Source of the DNA: Silvimonas amylolytica
GTDB taxonomy: Bacteria; Pseudomonadota; Gammaproteobacteria; Burkholderiales; Chitinibacteraceae
DNA: 64,000 nucleotides
Assembly: GCF_014645555.1 (NCBI RefSeq)
Contig: NZ_BMLY01000001.1
Location: 1 to 64,000, forward strand
Reading direction: 5' to 3'
Shown here: one piece after another, positions 1 through 9,185 of the stretch
Layout: every line of letters begins with the position of its first letter
Numbering within the stretch: the first letter of the stretch is position 1
The notes under the pieces: generated by a model
Database searches by the model: none
Told to the model about the DNA's origin: nothing
Seen by the model: only the letters and a program-made list of their open reading frames with translations
Made by a program: the position numbers and the translations under genes

Positions 1-191
1 CACACTCCTCCTGCCTGCGCAGGTTCTAGTGTGTTGCATCGACCGGTTGAATCCACAGGCTATTGCTGACGTTTGAGACCATACGTGAAGATGGCCGCAG
101 CCGGCCCAATTCGGACTTCCGCGTTGGTGTGGCGCACCCAAACACCATATTTCACTCAACTCTCCTGCGCCGATTTACATACTCTTAACCG
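1..191. other. Window edge without a supported gene
   Basis: No open frame here has a ribosome binding site or a recognisable product. The stretch is the downstream flank of the large minus-strand gene that follows. A segment near positions 28-60 vaguely recalls sequences at insertion-element ends, but I see no terminal inverted repeat or transposase, so this is not called. Confidence 0.4.
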
Positions 192-3100
192 CTATCTGCG
201 TCGACGGGGGGCTCGTGGTCTATTGCCCACCGGCATGCGCTTGTCTAAATCCAGCGTCATCTCCTTGGCCTGTGGCATGTTGAACTCCAACATGCGCTCG
301 AAGAGCGCCGACCCAGCTGCGCGCTCAGCTGTACCCATATCCTGAAGTTGCAATGCTATATCCAACAACGACTCAGTACTCAAGTACCAGGATGTCGCTA
401 TATTGCCCATCTGATCGCCTACTACGTCCAGCAATGCATGGATAATGTTACACACCCGCTCCGGTTCAGGTGCCACCAGCTTGACCAGCTTTTCAGGCAG
501 GCGCTCGGCTCGGCCATTCTTCAAGACATCAGGAAAAGCCACGAGGGCATCCAGAAGCTCTCTCGTCTCAACGTCAGCAGTAAATCCATCATTCAGGAAT
601 ATCGCAGACAACGCGGTCAGGACGCGATCATCACCGTCGCGCAGTAGCTGGAGCAGAATAGGATGAACTATTGGCCTGGTCATTGGTTCGTGCCACAAAT
701 TAGCCACACTATGCGCCACCCCCAAGGCTGCCGCCGTGGCATCATTGGCAAGCACTCCAATCAGTTCACGAGGCCAATCCTCCGCAGGGAAAAGCGCGTG
801 TCGCAAGACAGCCAATTCTCCCGCTCCCTGTAGCCCCTCTTTGTTTCCTTTGACAATGTACATCAGCCATCGTTGTGCCGCGGTTGCGGAGGCCCAATGA
901 AACGAATGTGCGACGAAGTTAACCCAGCTTTGTCCGCTAACGATGGATGGCATGCTGGCCACCAACTGGTCGACAAGCGCCTCTGCTCGTGAGCGATCCG
1001 CCAAATGCAGGTGCATCAGTTCGCGCTGAAGCATCGCCTCCCATACGCGAGATGATTCGACGCCCGCAATATGCCGCTCAAGAATGGAAAGCCACCGATC
1101 AAGTCGAGGGGGGGCCGAGGTCAGGCACGCTGAGGTTATGGCGCACAACACAGGATAATTCCCGTCTGGAAGGGTAGCTATCGACCCGTACCCCCACAAA
1201 ACCGACGAGGTGCCGTCATTTGCATCAGCCACAATCTCACTGGATTTCTCGGCTGCACTAGGAATTAGCCAACGCTCCATCCGATCCAATAGCTCATCCG
1301 GTACGGGCGCCTCTTTGTTGACAGCGGTCGCGATTGCGTAAGCCGCTTCACGGCGAAAGTCGGGGCCGACAAAACCCTTGTCTTCCAATTCAGAAACCAA
1401 CGCATAGAACGCCGGTACCGTTAGGCCGGCCGGAACAAGTGCGCGCAAGACAGAAGACACCGGAATCTCGTTGCGCCCAGGCTCAAACTCCCTAATGACC
1501 CTGAGAACTTTGGGCAGGTTACTCTTGGCCAGCTCTGCTAGTTCACGTCCAGCCTGTATCGCCCCACCTTTCATACGATGGCGCGGATGATCCCAAGCAG
1601 CGTCGTCCGTCAGTTCGTTGAAAAGATTTAGGATTTCGGCATCAGTTGCTAGATCCATCTGTTGCGCGCTTACCGGACTTCCAATCCACTGGGCACCAGA
1701 GTTGTGTACGCCGTTGCCAGCCAAGCCCGGAAACGCCCGCTGCTCTTCTTCTACCAGCCTTTGCAAGTCGGGACTACGACGGTCAGCCGGCAATGCTCGA
1801 AGCAGCCGCAGTCGATGTTGCCGCGCCCATTGCAGTCGTTTGAGGCGGGTGCTTGCTTCATCCTCCTGGGCCGTATCATCGTAGTAACGCCAATCGCGGA
1901 GCATCGCCTCCAAGCGAGCATAGGTGGGATCGTCTAGCTGCGGGCAGGCGGCCTCGATCAGCGCGATGCTCTCCTTGTGCACATCGGCATTGGGTCCGAG
2001 AACCAGCCGCCGAGGATCGCCGGATAGATAGTCGAATGCAAAGTGCGGTGAATGCGCAACCGCGCGTACTAGACCGAGGGCCAGCAATCTGTGCACTAGA
2101 AGTAGATCGGACTGCACGTTTGCGGCAACGAAATCCAGAAAACTGCCCGGATCGGAGTCCGCCCAGCGCTGAATACCCACCTGAACAGATCGCAGTAACG
2201 GGTGTTCATACCGCGTCTCCTCGTCCAGACCTTCAAACATCAATCCTCTGCTTGGACGATATCCAATCACTACGTTCGGAGGCTCAGATGCACATAGCTG
2301 TAACCCTTGCAGAACGAGCGGCCACAAAGCACCTACAAAAGCCTTGGGTGAGGCCTCAGCTATTGCGTCCAAGTCATGAAACTGTCTCGTCTCAAAAATA
2401 GATTGAGTACGCCCGGATACGCTGCTAGCAGTCTCTTCATTTTCCGTGCCAGACGTGGTTTTGGGCGCGGTAGCGGAGTCAATTTCGCGCTTGAGCCACG
2501 CCGCGACCAATCTCGGTGCTTCCTCGGGAAGTGCGGCGCTGACTACGCCAGCCAGATTTCCTATGGACCACTCGTTAATCGAACTACGTTCTGCAATAAA
2601 AATGAGAGCATCTAGCCAAGGACCGACTTGCGGTGCGACATCGCCCAGACCTAGTGCTTGCCAGCTCAATACATCTAGATCCTTGTTGGGCAGCCAATGC
2701 CGACGCACAAGGTCAACTACCGAGTTCGCACTGAAATGCAATGCTTGCCTAAGCATTGGCAGCAGTATCTGGGCTTGTTCCGCCGGTAGGGCCATCAATC
2801 CTGCCAGATGAGTCGGCAACAAAGCGGCGAACCACCCCGGGCTCCCAACGGCGGCTCCAATGAAACGGGGTCGGAACCATTCATCCGACATTGCTTGTTC
2901 CACAAGCCGGCGTTCGGCTGGCATCGGCTCGGCTTGCAATCCTAGGAATTCGATCAATAACATTTTCAGGTGTGGCCGCAGATCGGCCGACCATAGTTGG
3001 CCAATTTCGATGGCGTACGCCTCAGGACTTGCGCCTCGAAAGTATCCAAGCGCATGCCACAACTGGGGGCGAATTCGTAAGCTGCCTTGCTGTGCTAGCA

Positions 3101-4991
3101 CGGTATCGGTGAGACTCCCGCTCTCATCCAGAAAACTGCGCGCGCGTACGAACTCATACAGAGTTTGATGCCGGAATTCCACTCGTCCTGGCCCCTGGCC
3201 TACCTGAAGCAGGCCAAACGCAGCAAGCGTCTGAATCTCCGCGTAAAACTCTTCAACTTGAGCGAGGGGTAGCCCCAGCACTTCACGGTCGGCCATCAAC
3301 TTGGCCAAATGGCGCAATGTTGTGCGGCGTCTACCAGTGGTATCGCTCAATACCTGGGTTTCCCATTGTTTCTCCAATAATCCATGGAAACTCCTCAAGA
3401 CCTCGGGTTCGGTAGCGTCGCCAAGGAGGGAAAGGAAGATGTCTAGGGCATGGGGGGACCGCAATACATGCTTAATTTCCTGATTCCATACCTCGGCTTG
3501 AAGGCCCCTTGTCGTCAGAATTGGCTGTACGGTCGACCACTCTGGTAGTTCCAGCTGAATAACGGTCGCATCCAGATTTCGAAGCGCGGGATCGTGCTTT
3601 TGCTCAAAAGTACGGCACGAGATCACTGTGCGAACCCCTTCGACGCCAGAGAGGTCTTGAACTAAGTCGAGTAAGACACGTAAGCGCGCAGAGTGCTGAA
3701 CAACTAGGTCAGCCAAGGCATCAACCTGGTCAATTAGCAATAAAACAGGCACGCTCTTGGCAAGCTCTCGCAAAGCCGCGCTGACATCGGAACCGAGATT
3801 CAGATGCCTCGCGAGTGCTTCCCTATCCAATAGATCTGGCGACAGTCGATCAGCCTTGATGGCAAGGACACACCACCCGGCTGCCTGCATTTCTTGGGCT
3901 AGCCGAACCAAGAGGGAAGACTTGCCACTCCCCGGGTCGCCAAGCAAAAAATGGGTGCTTGACGACTTGGCCGCAAGACTCTCGATCAGTACGGCTAGTT
4001 CTGGGCGCTGGAGCCAAGTGCCATCACCCAGAGTACTCGGCCAGCTTAACAATGGCGCTGAAGCATTTCGTAACGCTGTTGGAAGGTCACTGGAGCTTGA
4101 CCAAGGTGCTGGGCGGCCCCTATCCGTTGGAGGATGGCCTGCAGGTCCGTCTGGTATTCCCTTAAGAAAGTCGATCAGCGCCTTGTGGATAAATTCTTTG
4201 CGAGACTTGGGTTTGGCAATTTCAATGTGATTGCCAGCAATAGGAGTAGCCACCACTCCAGTAAGCCCTGGATCGCTACTGTTCCTGTCGACGATTAACA
4301 CCCGTTTACCAAGCGAGAAGCCAAGAATTTTGCGCCCGACAAGGACTCCTTCTGACTCAAAGAAGACTCGCACGCCGAAGCTGTATTGCGTGTGAAGGGC
4401 TCGGAATTGCCCGTTCAGCAACTTCAGCCAGGCGTCGTCACTGACCATATTTGTGACCTGGGCGTTGGTTCTCAGCACCAGACGCAGATTGTGTGCGACC
4501 GTAGCGAGACTCGCCCCTTGGTGTGGAGTGCCTACAAACACAACACCGGCAATCCGCTCTAACAGCGTCAGCCGTTGTGGGTCGCCGAGCGACAGCGCTT
4601 GAGTCATGCCAGACTTAATGACAAGTCCGCCGAGACTATGCCCGACTAACACAACCCTGTGGCCTTTCAGGCCTTCTTCAACCTGTAAAGCGGCAAAAAG
4701 AGCTTCGCCGATATCAGCAAGATGCATGGCTGGATTAGTCCAGCCTGAAAGCTCCGCGCCATAACCTGCAACCCAGACATGGCATCCGACGTCTTGCCCA
4801 ATCCACTCCGGCCAGAGAGTAGTATGGTCCTTTGGGTTGTGCATCCATGTAGACCGCGCATCTCCACCTAGCCCGTGAACAAAGATGACGTGCGGCGCAT
4901 CCGGCGATGAGGCCTCATGTACTTGCGTCAGCGTTGCCACCCTTAGCCCTCCCGGAAGTATTTTTGTGTTCAACATTATGACAGACGACAT
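192..4991 (-). CDS. SesB/lipase-like alpha/beta hydrolase fused to a STAND/NACHT-like NTPase with long helical C-terminus
   Basis: Residue numbers assume the ATG at 4991 (1599 aa). Residues ~30-280 form an alpha/beta hydrolase: FVHGLGGD oxyanion region, nucleophile elbow GHSLGG (Ser119), GTPHQG at 154-159 and a likely catalytic His255 in GNHIEI. Residues ~315-560 hold a P-loop NTPase: Walker A GDPGSGKSS (351-359), Walker B VLLLIDQVD (416-424) and a sensor-like Arg in ISCR. The remaining ~1000 residues are Leu/Ala/Trp-rich and look helical, as in HEAT/TPR-like sensor regions. This order (effector, STAND switch, repeat sensor) is the NLR-like plan of bacterial anti-phage proteins and of fungal SesB-NLRs; the immune role is inference. 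The frame stays open to a GTG at 5222. An AAGGAG lies only 1 nt from the ATG at 4991 and 16 nt from an ATG at 4976, so the start is uncertain. Its other neighbour lies outside the window. Confidence 0.8.
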   Translation of the reverse strand: MSSVIMLNTKILPGGLRVATLTQVHEASSPDAPHVIFVHGLGGDARSTWMHNPKDHTTLWPEWIGQDVGCHVWVAGYGAELSGWTNPAMHLADIGEALFAALQVEEGLKGHRVVLVGHSLGGLVIKSGMTQALSLGDPQRLTLLERIAGVVFVGTPHQGASLATVAHNLRLVLRTNAQVTNMVSDDAWLKLLNGQFRALHTQYSFGVRVFFESEGVLVGRKILGFSLGKRVLIVDRNSSDPGLTGVVATPIAGNHIEIAKPKSRKEFIHKALIDFLKGIPDGPAGHPPTDRGRPAPWSSSSDLPTALRNASAPLLSWPSTLGDGTWLQRPELAVLIESLAAKSSSTHFLLGDPGSGKSSLLVRLAQEMQAAGWCVLAIKADRLSPDLLDREALARHLNLGSDVSAALRELAKSVPVLLLIDQVDALADLVVQHSARLRVLLDLVQDLSGVEGVRTVISCRTFEQKHDPALRNLDATVIQLELPEWSTVQPILTTRGLQAEVWNQEIKHVLRSPHALDIFLSLLGDATEPEVLRSFHGLLEKQWETQVLSDTTGRRRTTLRHLAKLMADREVLGLPLAQVEEFYAEIQTLAAFGLLQVGQGPGRVEFRHQTLYEFVRARSFLDESGSLTDTVLAQQGSLRIRPQLWHALGYFRGASPEAYAIEIGQLWSADLRPHLKMLLIEFLGLQAEPMPAERRLVEQAMSDEWFRPRFIGAAVGSPGWFAALLPTHLAGLMALPAEQAQILLPMLRQALHFSANSVVDLVRRHWLPNKDLDVLSWQALGLGDVAPQVGPWLDALIFIAERSSINEWSIGNLAGVVSAALPEEAPRLVAAWLKREIDSATAPKTTSGTENEETASSVSGRTQSIFETRQFHDLDAIAEASPKAFVGALWPLVLQGLQLCASEPPNVVIGYRPSRGLMFEGLDEETRYEHPLLRSVQVGIQRWADSDPGSFLDFVAANVQSDLLLVHRLLALGLVRAVAHSPHFAFDYLSGDPRRLVLGPNADVHKESIALIEAACPQLDDPTYARLEAMLRDWRYYDDTAQEDEASTRLKRLQWARQHRLRLLRALPADRRSPDLQRLVEEEQRAFPGLAGNGVHNSGAQWIGSPVSAQQMDLATDAEILNLFNELTDDAAWDHPRHRMKGGAIQAGRELAELAKSNLPKVLRVIREFEPGRNEIPVSSVLRALVPAGLTVPAFYALVSELEDKGFVGPDFRREAAYAIATAVNKEAPVPDELLDRMERWLIPSAAEKSSEIVADANDGTSSVLWGYGSIATLPDGNYPVLCAITSACLTSAPPRLDRWLSILERHIAGVESSRVWEAMLQRELMHLHLADRSRAEALVDQLVASMPSIVSGQSWVNFVAHSFHWASATAAQRWLMYIVKGNKEGLQGAGELAVLRHALFPAEDWPRELIGVLANDATAAALGVAHSVANLWHEPMTRPIVHPILLQLLRDGDDRVLTALSAIFLNDGFTADVETRELLDALVAFPDVLKNGRAERLPEKLVKLVAPEPERVCNIIHALLDVVGDQMGNIATSWYLSTESLLDIALQLQDMGTAERAAGSALFERMLEFNMPQAKEMTLDLDKRMPVGNRPRAPRRRR

Positions 4992-5279
4992 GCTCCTTGA
5001 CTGGCGGAAGCCCCACCATGATGCATGGCTTACCCATCGGTACTCGAAGTTGACTTCGGATGCGTGCATGGGACGCGGGATTTGGCTGTACCATTTACCG
5101 GGAAATGCGCGACCAAAATAGACCGCTTGCAACGGGCAGGGAGCAGGCTGCGGAACGTAGAAACGGTCATATCGGTTTTGGCTGATTTGCCGCCTGTTGC
5201 AGGAGGGTTCCGGCTCCGCCACCGGAATCGCCGACAGCTTTTATGGGATTCTACAAAGCGGCAGATCAAAATCTGCAGC

Positions 5280-6707
5280 TCATCCAAGAGCACGGAAGAC
5301 GTCGGCCAACTTGTTCAGCGCGATTTCGATTTCCTCTTCACTGATTCCGCCGTAGCCGAACAACAGGCCTTGGCGGGGTTCTGTGTCAGCATAAAAGCTC
5401 GAAATGCCATACAGCCCAACGCCTTGTTCACGCGCGGCCGAGATGACACTGGCTTCGGTCAGCCCTTGTTTCAGCACGGCGGTGAGGTGAATGCCAGCAG
5501 CAGGAATTACAGGTACTAGCCAAGCGGCGAGCGGCCCATTCAGATGTTTCAGCAATACATCACGTCGCGCTTCGTATTGCTTGTAGATGCGTCGCAAATG
5601 TTTGGCAAAATCGCCGTCCAGTATGAAACGGGCAATGGCCGCTTGCGTAAAGGTAGAGCTGTGCCAGTCGACAATCTGTTTGGCTTTCAATAGCGCAGCA
5701 GAAAGTGATAGCGGTGGGACGATATAACCCACCCGTAACTCCGGGAACATGGTCTTGGAGAACGTGCCGACATAGGCCACGAGACCAAATCGATCCAGGC
5801 ACTTGAGCGATTCCAGTGGGCGTCCATCAAAGCGGAATTCGCCATCGTAGTCGTCTTCAACAATGGCGGCACCGGTGTTCTGCGCCCATTCCAGCAAGGC
5901 AAGGCGCCGATCCAGGCTTAATGGCATCCCCAAGGGAAACTGGTGTGAGGGAGTCACGTAAACCAGCCGGGCTTCCTTGGGTAACAGATCGACGCGCAGA
6001 CCCTCCGCATCGACAGGCACGCTGATGACTTTTGCACCGGCCGCAGTAAAGCAGGCACGTGCGGGTGGGTAGCCAGGCTCTTCCATGGCAACGACATCAC
6101 CCGGATTCAGCGTGACGCGCGCCAACAAGTCCAGCGCCTGCTGCGCGCCATGCGTCACGATCACGTCCTGCCAATTGCTGGTGACTGCGCGGTTGAAAGC
6201 CAGATAGCGGGAAATCCCCAGCCTCAGCTCTTGCTCGCCGGCAGGGTCGTGATAAGCCGCCCGACCACGGGCCTGTTGCCTTTGGGCGTGGTTCAGGCAG
6301 CGCCGCCACGGCTCAAATGGAAAGCGCGATTTGTCGGTCACGCCACCCAGAAAATCGAGCGGCGGCGTGCTGCCATATTCAGGCATGGACAATGCGGCGG
6401 GCAAAGACTCCCAAAGAGCAGTCGGGCGAGCACGATGCACGATCGGCGAGCTGACTGGGATGCGTTGAAGACCATCTGCCACAAAAGTGCCATCGCCTGG
6501 CCGACTTTGTAGAAAGCCTTCCGACAACAATCGCTCAAACACATCCAGCGTGGTCTTGCGCGACACACTGAGCTGACTGGCTAGATCGCGGGTAGAGGGC
6601 AAACGCTCGCCCGCCGCCAGACGACCATCAACAATGCTAGCGCGAAGTTGACGGTAAATCTGGCCGGCCAGATCGGTTTTACCCTGCAGGGTGATGTGAA
6701 TGTCCAT
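5280..6707 (-). CDS. MocR/PdxR-type GntR-family regulator with aminotransferase-like domain
   Basis: This 475-residue protein has an N-terminal GntR winged helix (about residues 15-78, with GERLPSTRDLA and the recognition region SVSRKTTLDVFERL) joined to a fold-type I aminotransferase domain. Visible PLP features are EDDYDGEF (Asp286 for the pyridine nitrogen) and the Schiff-base lysine Lys318 in GTFSKTMFPELRVGY. MocR proteins use bound PLP to control transcription, often of PLP, GABA or amino-acid genes. The target here is unknown. It lies downstream of the GST and VOC genes on the same strand, with 71 bp separating it from the VOC gene, so it may be partly co-transcribed. The ATG at 6707 gives the usual family start; its Shine-Dalgarno is weak. 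Confidence 0.9.
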   Translation of the reverse strand: MDIHITLQGKTDLAGQIYRQLRASIVDGRLAAGERLPSTRDLASQLSVSRKTTLDVFERLLSEGFLQSRPGDGTFVADGLQRIPVSSPIVHRARPTALWESLPAALSMPEYGSTPPLDFLGGVTDKSRFPFEPWRRCLNHAQRQQARGRAAYHDPAGEQELRLGISRYLAFNRAVTSNWQDVIVTHGAQQALDLLARVTLNPGDVVAMEEPGYPPARACFTAAGAKVISVPVDAEGLRVDLLPKEARLVYVTPSHQFPLGMPLSLDRRLALLEWAQNTGAAIVEDDYDGEFRFDGRPLESLKCLDRFGLVAYVGTFSKTMFPELRVGYIVPPLSLSAALLKAKQIVDWHSSTFTQAAIARFILDGDFAKHLRRIYKQYEARRDVLLKHLNGPLAAWLVPVIPAAGIHLTAVLKQGLTEASVISAAREQGVGLYGISSFYADTEPRQGLLFGYGGISEEEIEIALNKLADVFRALG

Positions 6708-6778
6708 GCCCTGAATCTTTCCGCAAAAGCCGGGTGCGGGTCCAGACCCAAAAGAGGAGATGTCACGTTTATCCCGCC

Positions 6779-7219
6779 TCAGTCGTCCTGCAAGGGGCCA
6801 AAAATATTGATGAAATTGCCCTCAGGATCCCGAATCAGCGTGGATTTGAGATGCTCCGTGGTTTTCTCTTCAGCCCAGCAAATCTCGACATCATGGGCGC
6901 GCAAAACAGCAGTGGTAGTTTTCAGGTCTTCGCTATGCAGTACCAAAGCCTTCCAACCCAGTTGCGAGAGATGAAACGGTGGCGGACTGCGGTCAACCGG
7001 CCGGAAGTTTGCGCCCGTACGTGTAATCAGTTCAATCCGCAGGCCTGCGCCTTCCAGTACGGCATAGCGGGCACCGACGATCGGAAATTCGCCTTCCGTG
7101 TCGACCTTGAACCCTAGAACGGACTGGTACCAACTCACCATTTTCGGCAAATCGGCGACGGCGAGCGCGAGATTGCTCAGGCGCAATTGGCCATCAAGTG
7201 ATGGGGGTGAGATTTGCAT
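6779..7219 (-). CDS. VOC-superfamily (glyoxalase/bleomycin-resistance-like) protein
   Basis: A 146-residue single VOC domain. It begins with LRLSNLALAVADLPKMVSWY, the usual first beta-alpha unit with a possible metal or substrate position, and ends with the typical IRDPEGNFINIFGP strand, which carries Glu/Asn in place of the common metal-ligand Glu. Such proteins act as glyoxalases, dioxygenases or small-molecule resistance proteins, and the substrate cannot be told from sequence. A strong AAGGAG precedes the ATG at 7219. The gene follows the GST gene by 36 bp on the same strand, so both are probably one operon for handling electrophiles or xenobiotics (inference). Confidence 0.85.
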   Translation of the reverse strand: MQISPPSLDGQLRLSNLALAVADLPKMVSWYQSVLGFKVDTEGEFPIVGARYAVLEGAGLRIELITRTGANFRPVDRSPPPFHLSQLGWKALVLHSEDLKTTTAVLRAHDVEICWAEEKTTEHLKSTLIRDPEGNFINIFGPLQDD

Positions 7220-7255
7220 GGCTGCTTCTCCTTGGGGATTGGTCTATCGGGCGAA

Positions 7256-7936
7256 TCAAGCTGGCTCGTTCTGTGGAAACAGGGCGCGACGGGTTTCCTC
7301 GTCGAAATCCTGTTTCAGCGTCAGGTGATCTTTGAGGGTGCGAGCCCGCTTTGCTGCAGGGCGCTCAGACACCTCTTCGTAAAGTCGTTTCACGTTGGGG
7401 TAAGCATCCAGCCCGTTTTCACCAAGGATGTAACCGGCCACATTCACCCAGCCCCAGAACGCCATGTCGGCAACGGAATAGCTATCACCGCCCAGGTAGT
7501 GAGAGACGGCAAGTCGACGGTCCAGCACCGTGTAATGGCGCTGAACCTCTTTGAGGTAGCGGTTTTGGGCATAAGCCAGCTTTTCAGGGGAGTGATGCAG
7601 GAAATGCACAGCCTGACCCGAGAAGGGCGAAAGGCCGGTGGCGACGAACATCAGCCAGGACAAAGTGATGGCTCGTTCATTGGGGTCAACCGGCATGAAC
7701 TGGCCATGTTTTTCTGCGAGGTAAAGCAGAATCGCGTGCGAATCGAATACGGTGGTGTCGCCGTCCACCAGCGCGGGTACTTTGCCGTTGGGATTTATCT
7801 GCAAATAGCCGGCTTCGTGTTGCTCGCCCTTGAAGGTATCAACGGCGATCAGTTCGTAATAGACCAGCAGTTCTTCGAGCAATAAAGCCACCTTCATCGG
7901 GTTGGGGGATGGGTGGAAATAGAATTTCAGTGTCAT
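7256..7936 (-). CDS. Glutathione S-transferase family protein
   Basis: A 226-residue GST with an N-terminal thioredoxin-like domain (FYFHPSPNPMKVALLLEEL, then the glutathione-contacting NPNGKVPALVD and VFDSHAILLYLAEK) and a helical C-terminal domain ending near KRARTLKDH. It resembles the YfcG/Ure2p-like branch in its glutathione motifs; this is by eye. The start at 7936 is preferred over upstream in-frame starts because GGAGA lies 6 nt before it and homologues begin with this TLKFYF strand. It is divergent from a LysR-type gene (112 bp apart), the usual arrangement for a regulator and its target, and is followed by the VOC gene. Confidence 0.9.
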   Translation of the reverse strand: MTLKFYFHPSPNPMKVALLLEELLVYYELIAVDTFKGEQHEAGYLQINPNGKVPALVDGDTTVFDSHAILLYLAEKHGQFMPVDPNERAITLSWLMFVATGLSPFSGQAVHFLHHSPEKLAYAQNRYLKEVQRHYTVLDRRLAVSHYLGGDSYSVADMAFWGWVNVAGYILGENGLDAYPNVKRLYEEVSERPAAKRARTLKDHLTLKQDFDEETRRALFPQNEPA

Positions 7937-8048
7937 GGGAAGTCTCCGGTTGCCCTGACAAGGCCAGTGAGTGCTTGTCCATATACTCGACCAGAACGTG
8001 CCCGTTGCCGTACTATCGAAAGACCGATTTCGTGCGAGACTTTCGAAC

Positions 8049-8960
8049 ATGTTGCAGGCAGAAGAGCTGGCATTGCTCCAGGCCATTCGGGATACCGGCA
8101 GCCTTTCACGGGCGGCGGCAAAGCTGGGCAAAGCGCCGTCCACGGTGTCTCATGCCGCGCGCCAACTGGAGTCTCGCGTGGATGCCTTGCTGTTTGATCG
8201 ACGAAATTACCGATTGCAGCTCACGCCGGCGGGTAACTTGCTGATGGACGAGTCCGCGCGGTTGCAGCAGGAGTCGGCCCGAACCATGCAGCGGGTACGC
8301 CAGGTGGCCAATGGCTGGGAAGAGCGCCTGTGGATCGTCACTGACGAGCTGATGGAGTTCGAAACCTTGTTGCCGGTCATCAGGGATTTTGATGAACTCC
8401 AGTCCGGCGTTCCTTTACGTATTACCAATGAAGTATTGGGTGGCACCTGGGAGGCGCTGCGGGACGGCCGCGCCAATCTGGTCATTGGTGCCACTAACGA
8501 ACCGCAAAAGATGCCCGGCGTGAGTTGGCGAGAGTTGGGTCGACTGGAATGGGTCTTCGCTGTTTCTTCCAAACATGCATTGGCGGCCATGCCAGAGCCG
8601 TTGAGCCGTGAGGCGATCTCTGCGCACCGCGCCGTGGTGGTGGCCGATAGCTCCAGGCAAACGGAGGGTCGCGTGTATGGCGTACTCGGTGGGCAACCCG
8701 CGCTAGCGGTACCCAGCATGCGGGCCAAGATGCTGGCCCAGTGCGAAGCGCTAGGTGTGGGGTGGTTGCCTCGTCACCGTGTGGCGCACTTGTTACAAGA
8801 AGGCAAGCTCGTTGAAAAGCGCACAGCCCAACCGCGCGAGCCCAACATCTTGTACGTGGCCTGGCGTGAAGAACTAGCTGGTCGAGCCTTGAAGTGGTGG
8901 CTGGAGAAGTTGCAACAGCCGCGACTGGCCCAGCGCCTGGTCGATGGATTGACGCGTTAG
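8049..8960 (+). CDS. LysR-family transcriptional regulator
   Basis: A 303-residue LysR protein. The N-terminal winged helix (residues ~2-60) shows ELALLQAIRDTGSLSRAAAKLG and the recognition helix APSTVSHAARQLE; the rest is the periplasmic-binding-like effector domain. The ATG at 8049 matches the conserved family N-terminus, so the longer frame upstream is not used. Divergent from the GST-VOC operon, so it probably controls that operon and itself from the shared 112-bp spacer. The inducer is unknown. Confidence 0.9.
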   Translation: MLQAEELALLQAIRDTGSLSRAAAKLGKAPSTVSHAARQLESRVDALLFDRRNYRLQLTPAGNLLMDESARLQQESARTMQRVRQVANGWEERLWIVTDELMEFETLLPVIRDFDELQSGVPLRITNEVLGGTWEALRDGRANLVIGATNEPQKMPGVSWRELGRLEWVFAVSSKHALAAMPEPLSREAISAHRAVVVADSSRQTEGRVYGVLGGQPALAVPSMRAKMLAQCEALGVGWLPRHRVAHLLQEGKLVEKRTAQPREPNILYVAWREELAGRALKWWLEKLQQPRLAQRLVDGLTR

Positions 8961-9185
8961 CGGGTGATACGGGCACCGAAACTATGCGGCTGACTGAGCA
9001 AGAAATAGGTGCATTTGATCGGCTGTTGTAAAAGATGCAACGAAGCTACATTGTTAGTCTGGATTTGAGAGCGTGGTTGTGAAAATTATCCACAAAAACC
9101 TTCATGTAAATGAGTCGAACGGTGTTAGCATCTTTGAGTGGTTTCTGGTGCTAATTTTGACATATTAAATATTAGATAATTTGGT

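Noticed and set aside
1-60. Resemblance to insertion-sequence end
   Set aside because: No terminal inverted repeat, target duplication or transposase can be seen in the window.
4992-5222. N-terminal extension of the hydrolase-STAND gene to a GTG
   Set aside because: The first ~77 codons show no homology-like pattern before the hydrolase fold, and no ribosome binding site supports the GTG. The start nevertheless remains uncertain.
9086-9094. Perfect DnaA box TTATCCACA
   Set aside because: A single box with no cluster, no AT-rich repeats of an origin and no dnaA or dnaN nearby, so it is not called as oriC.
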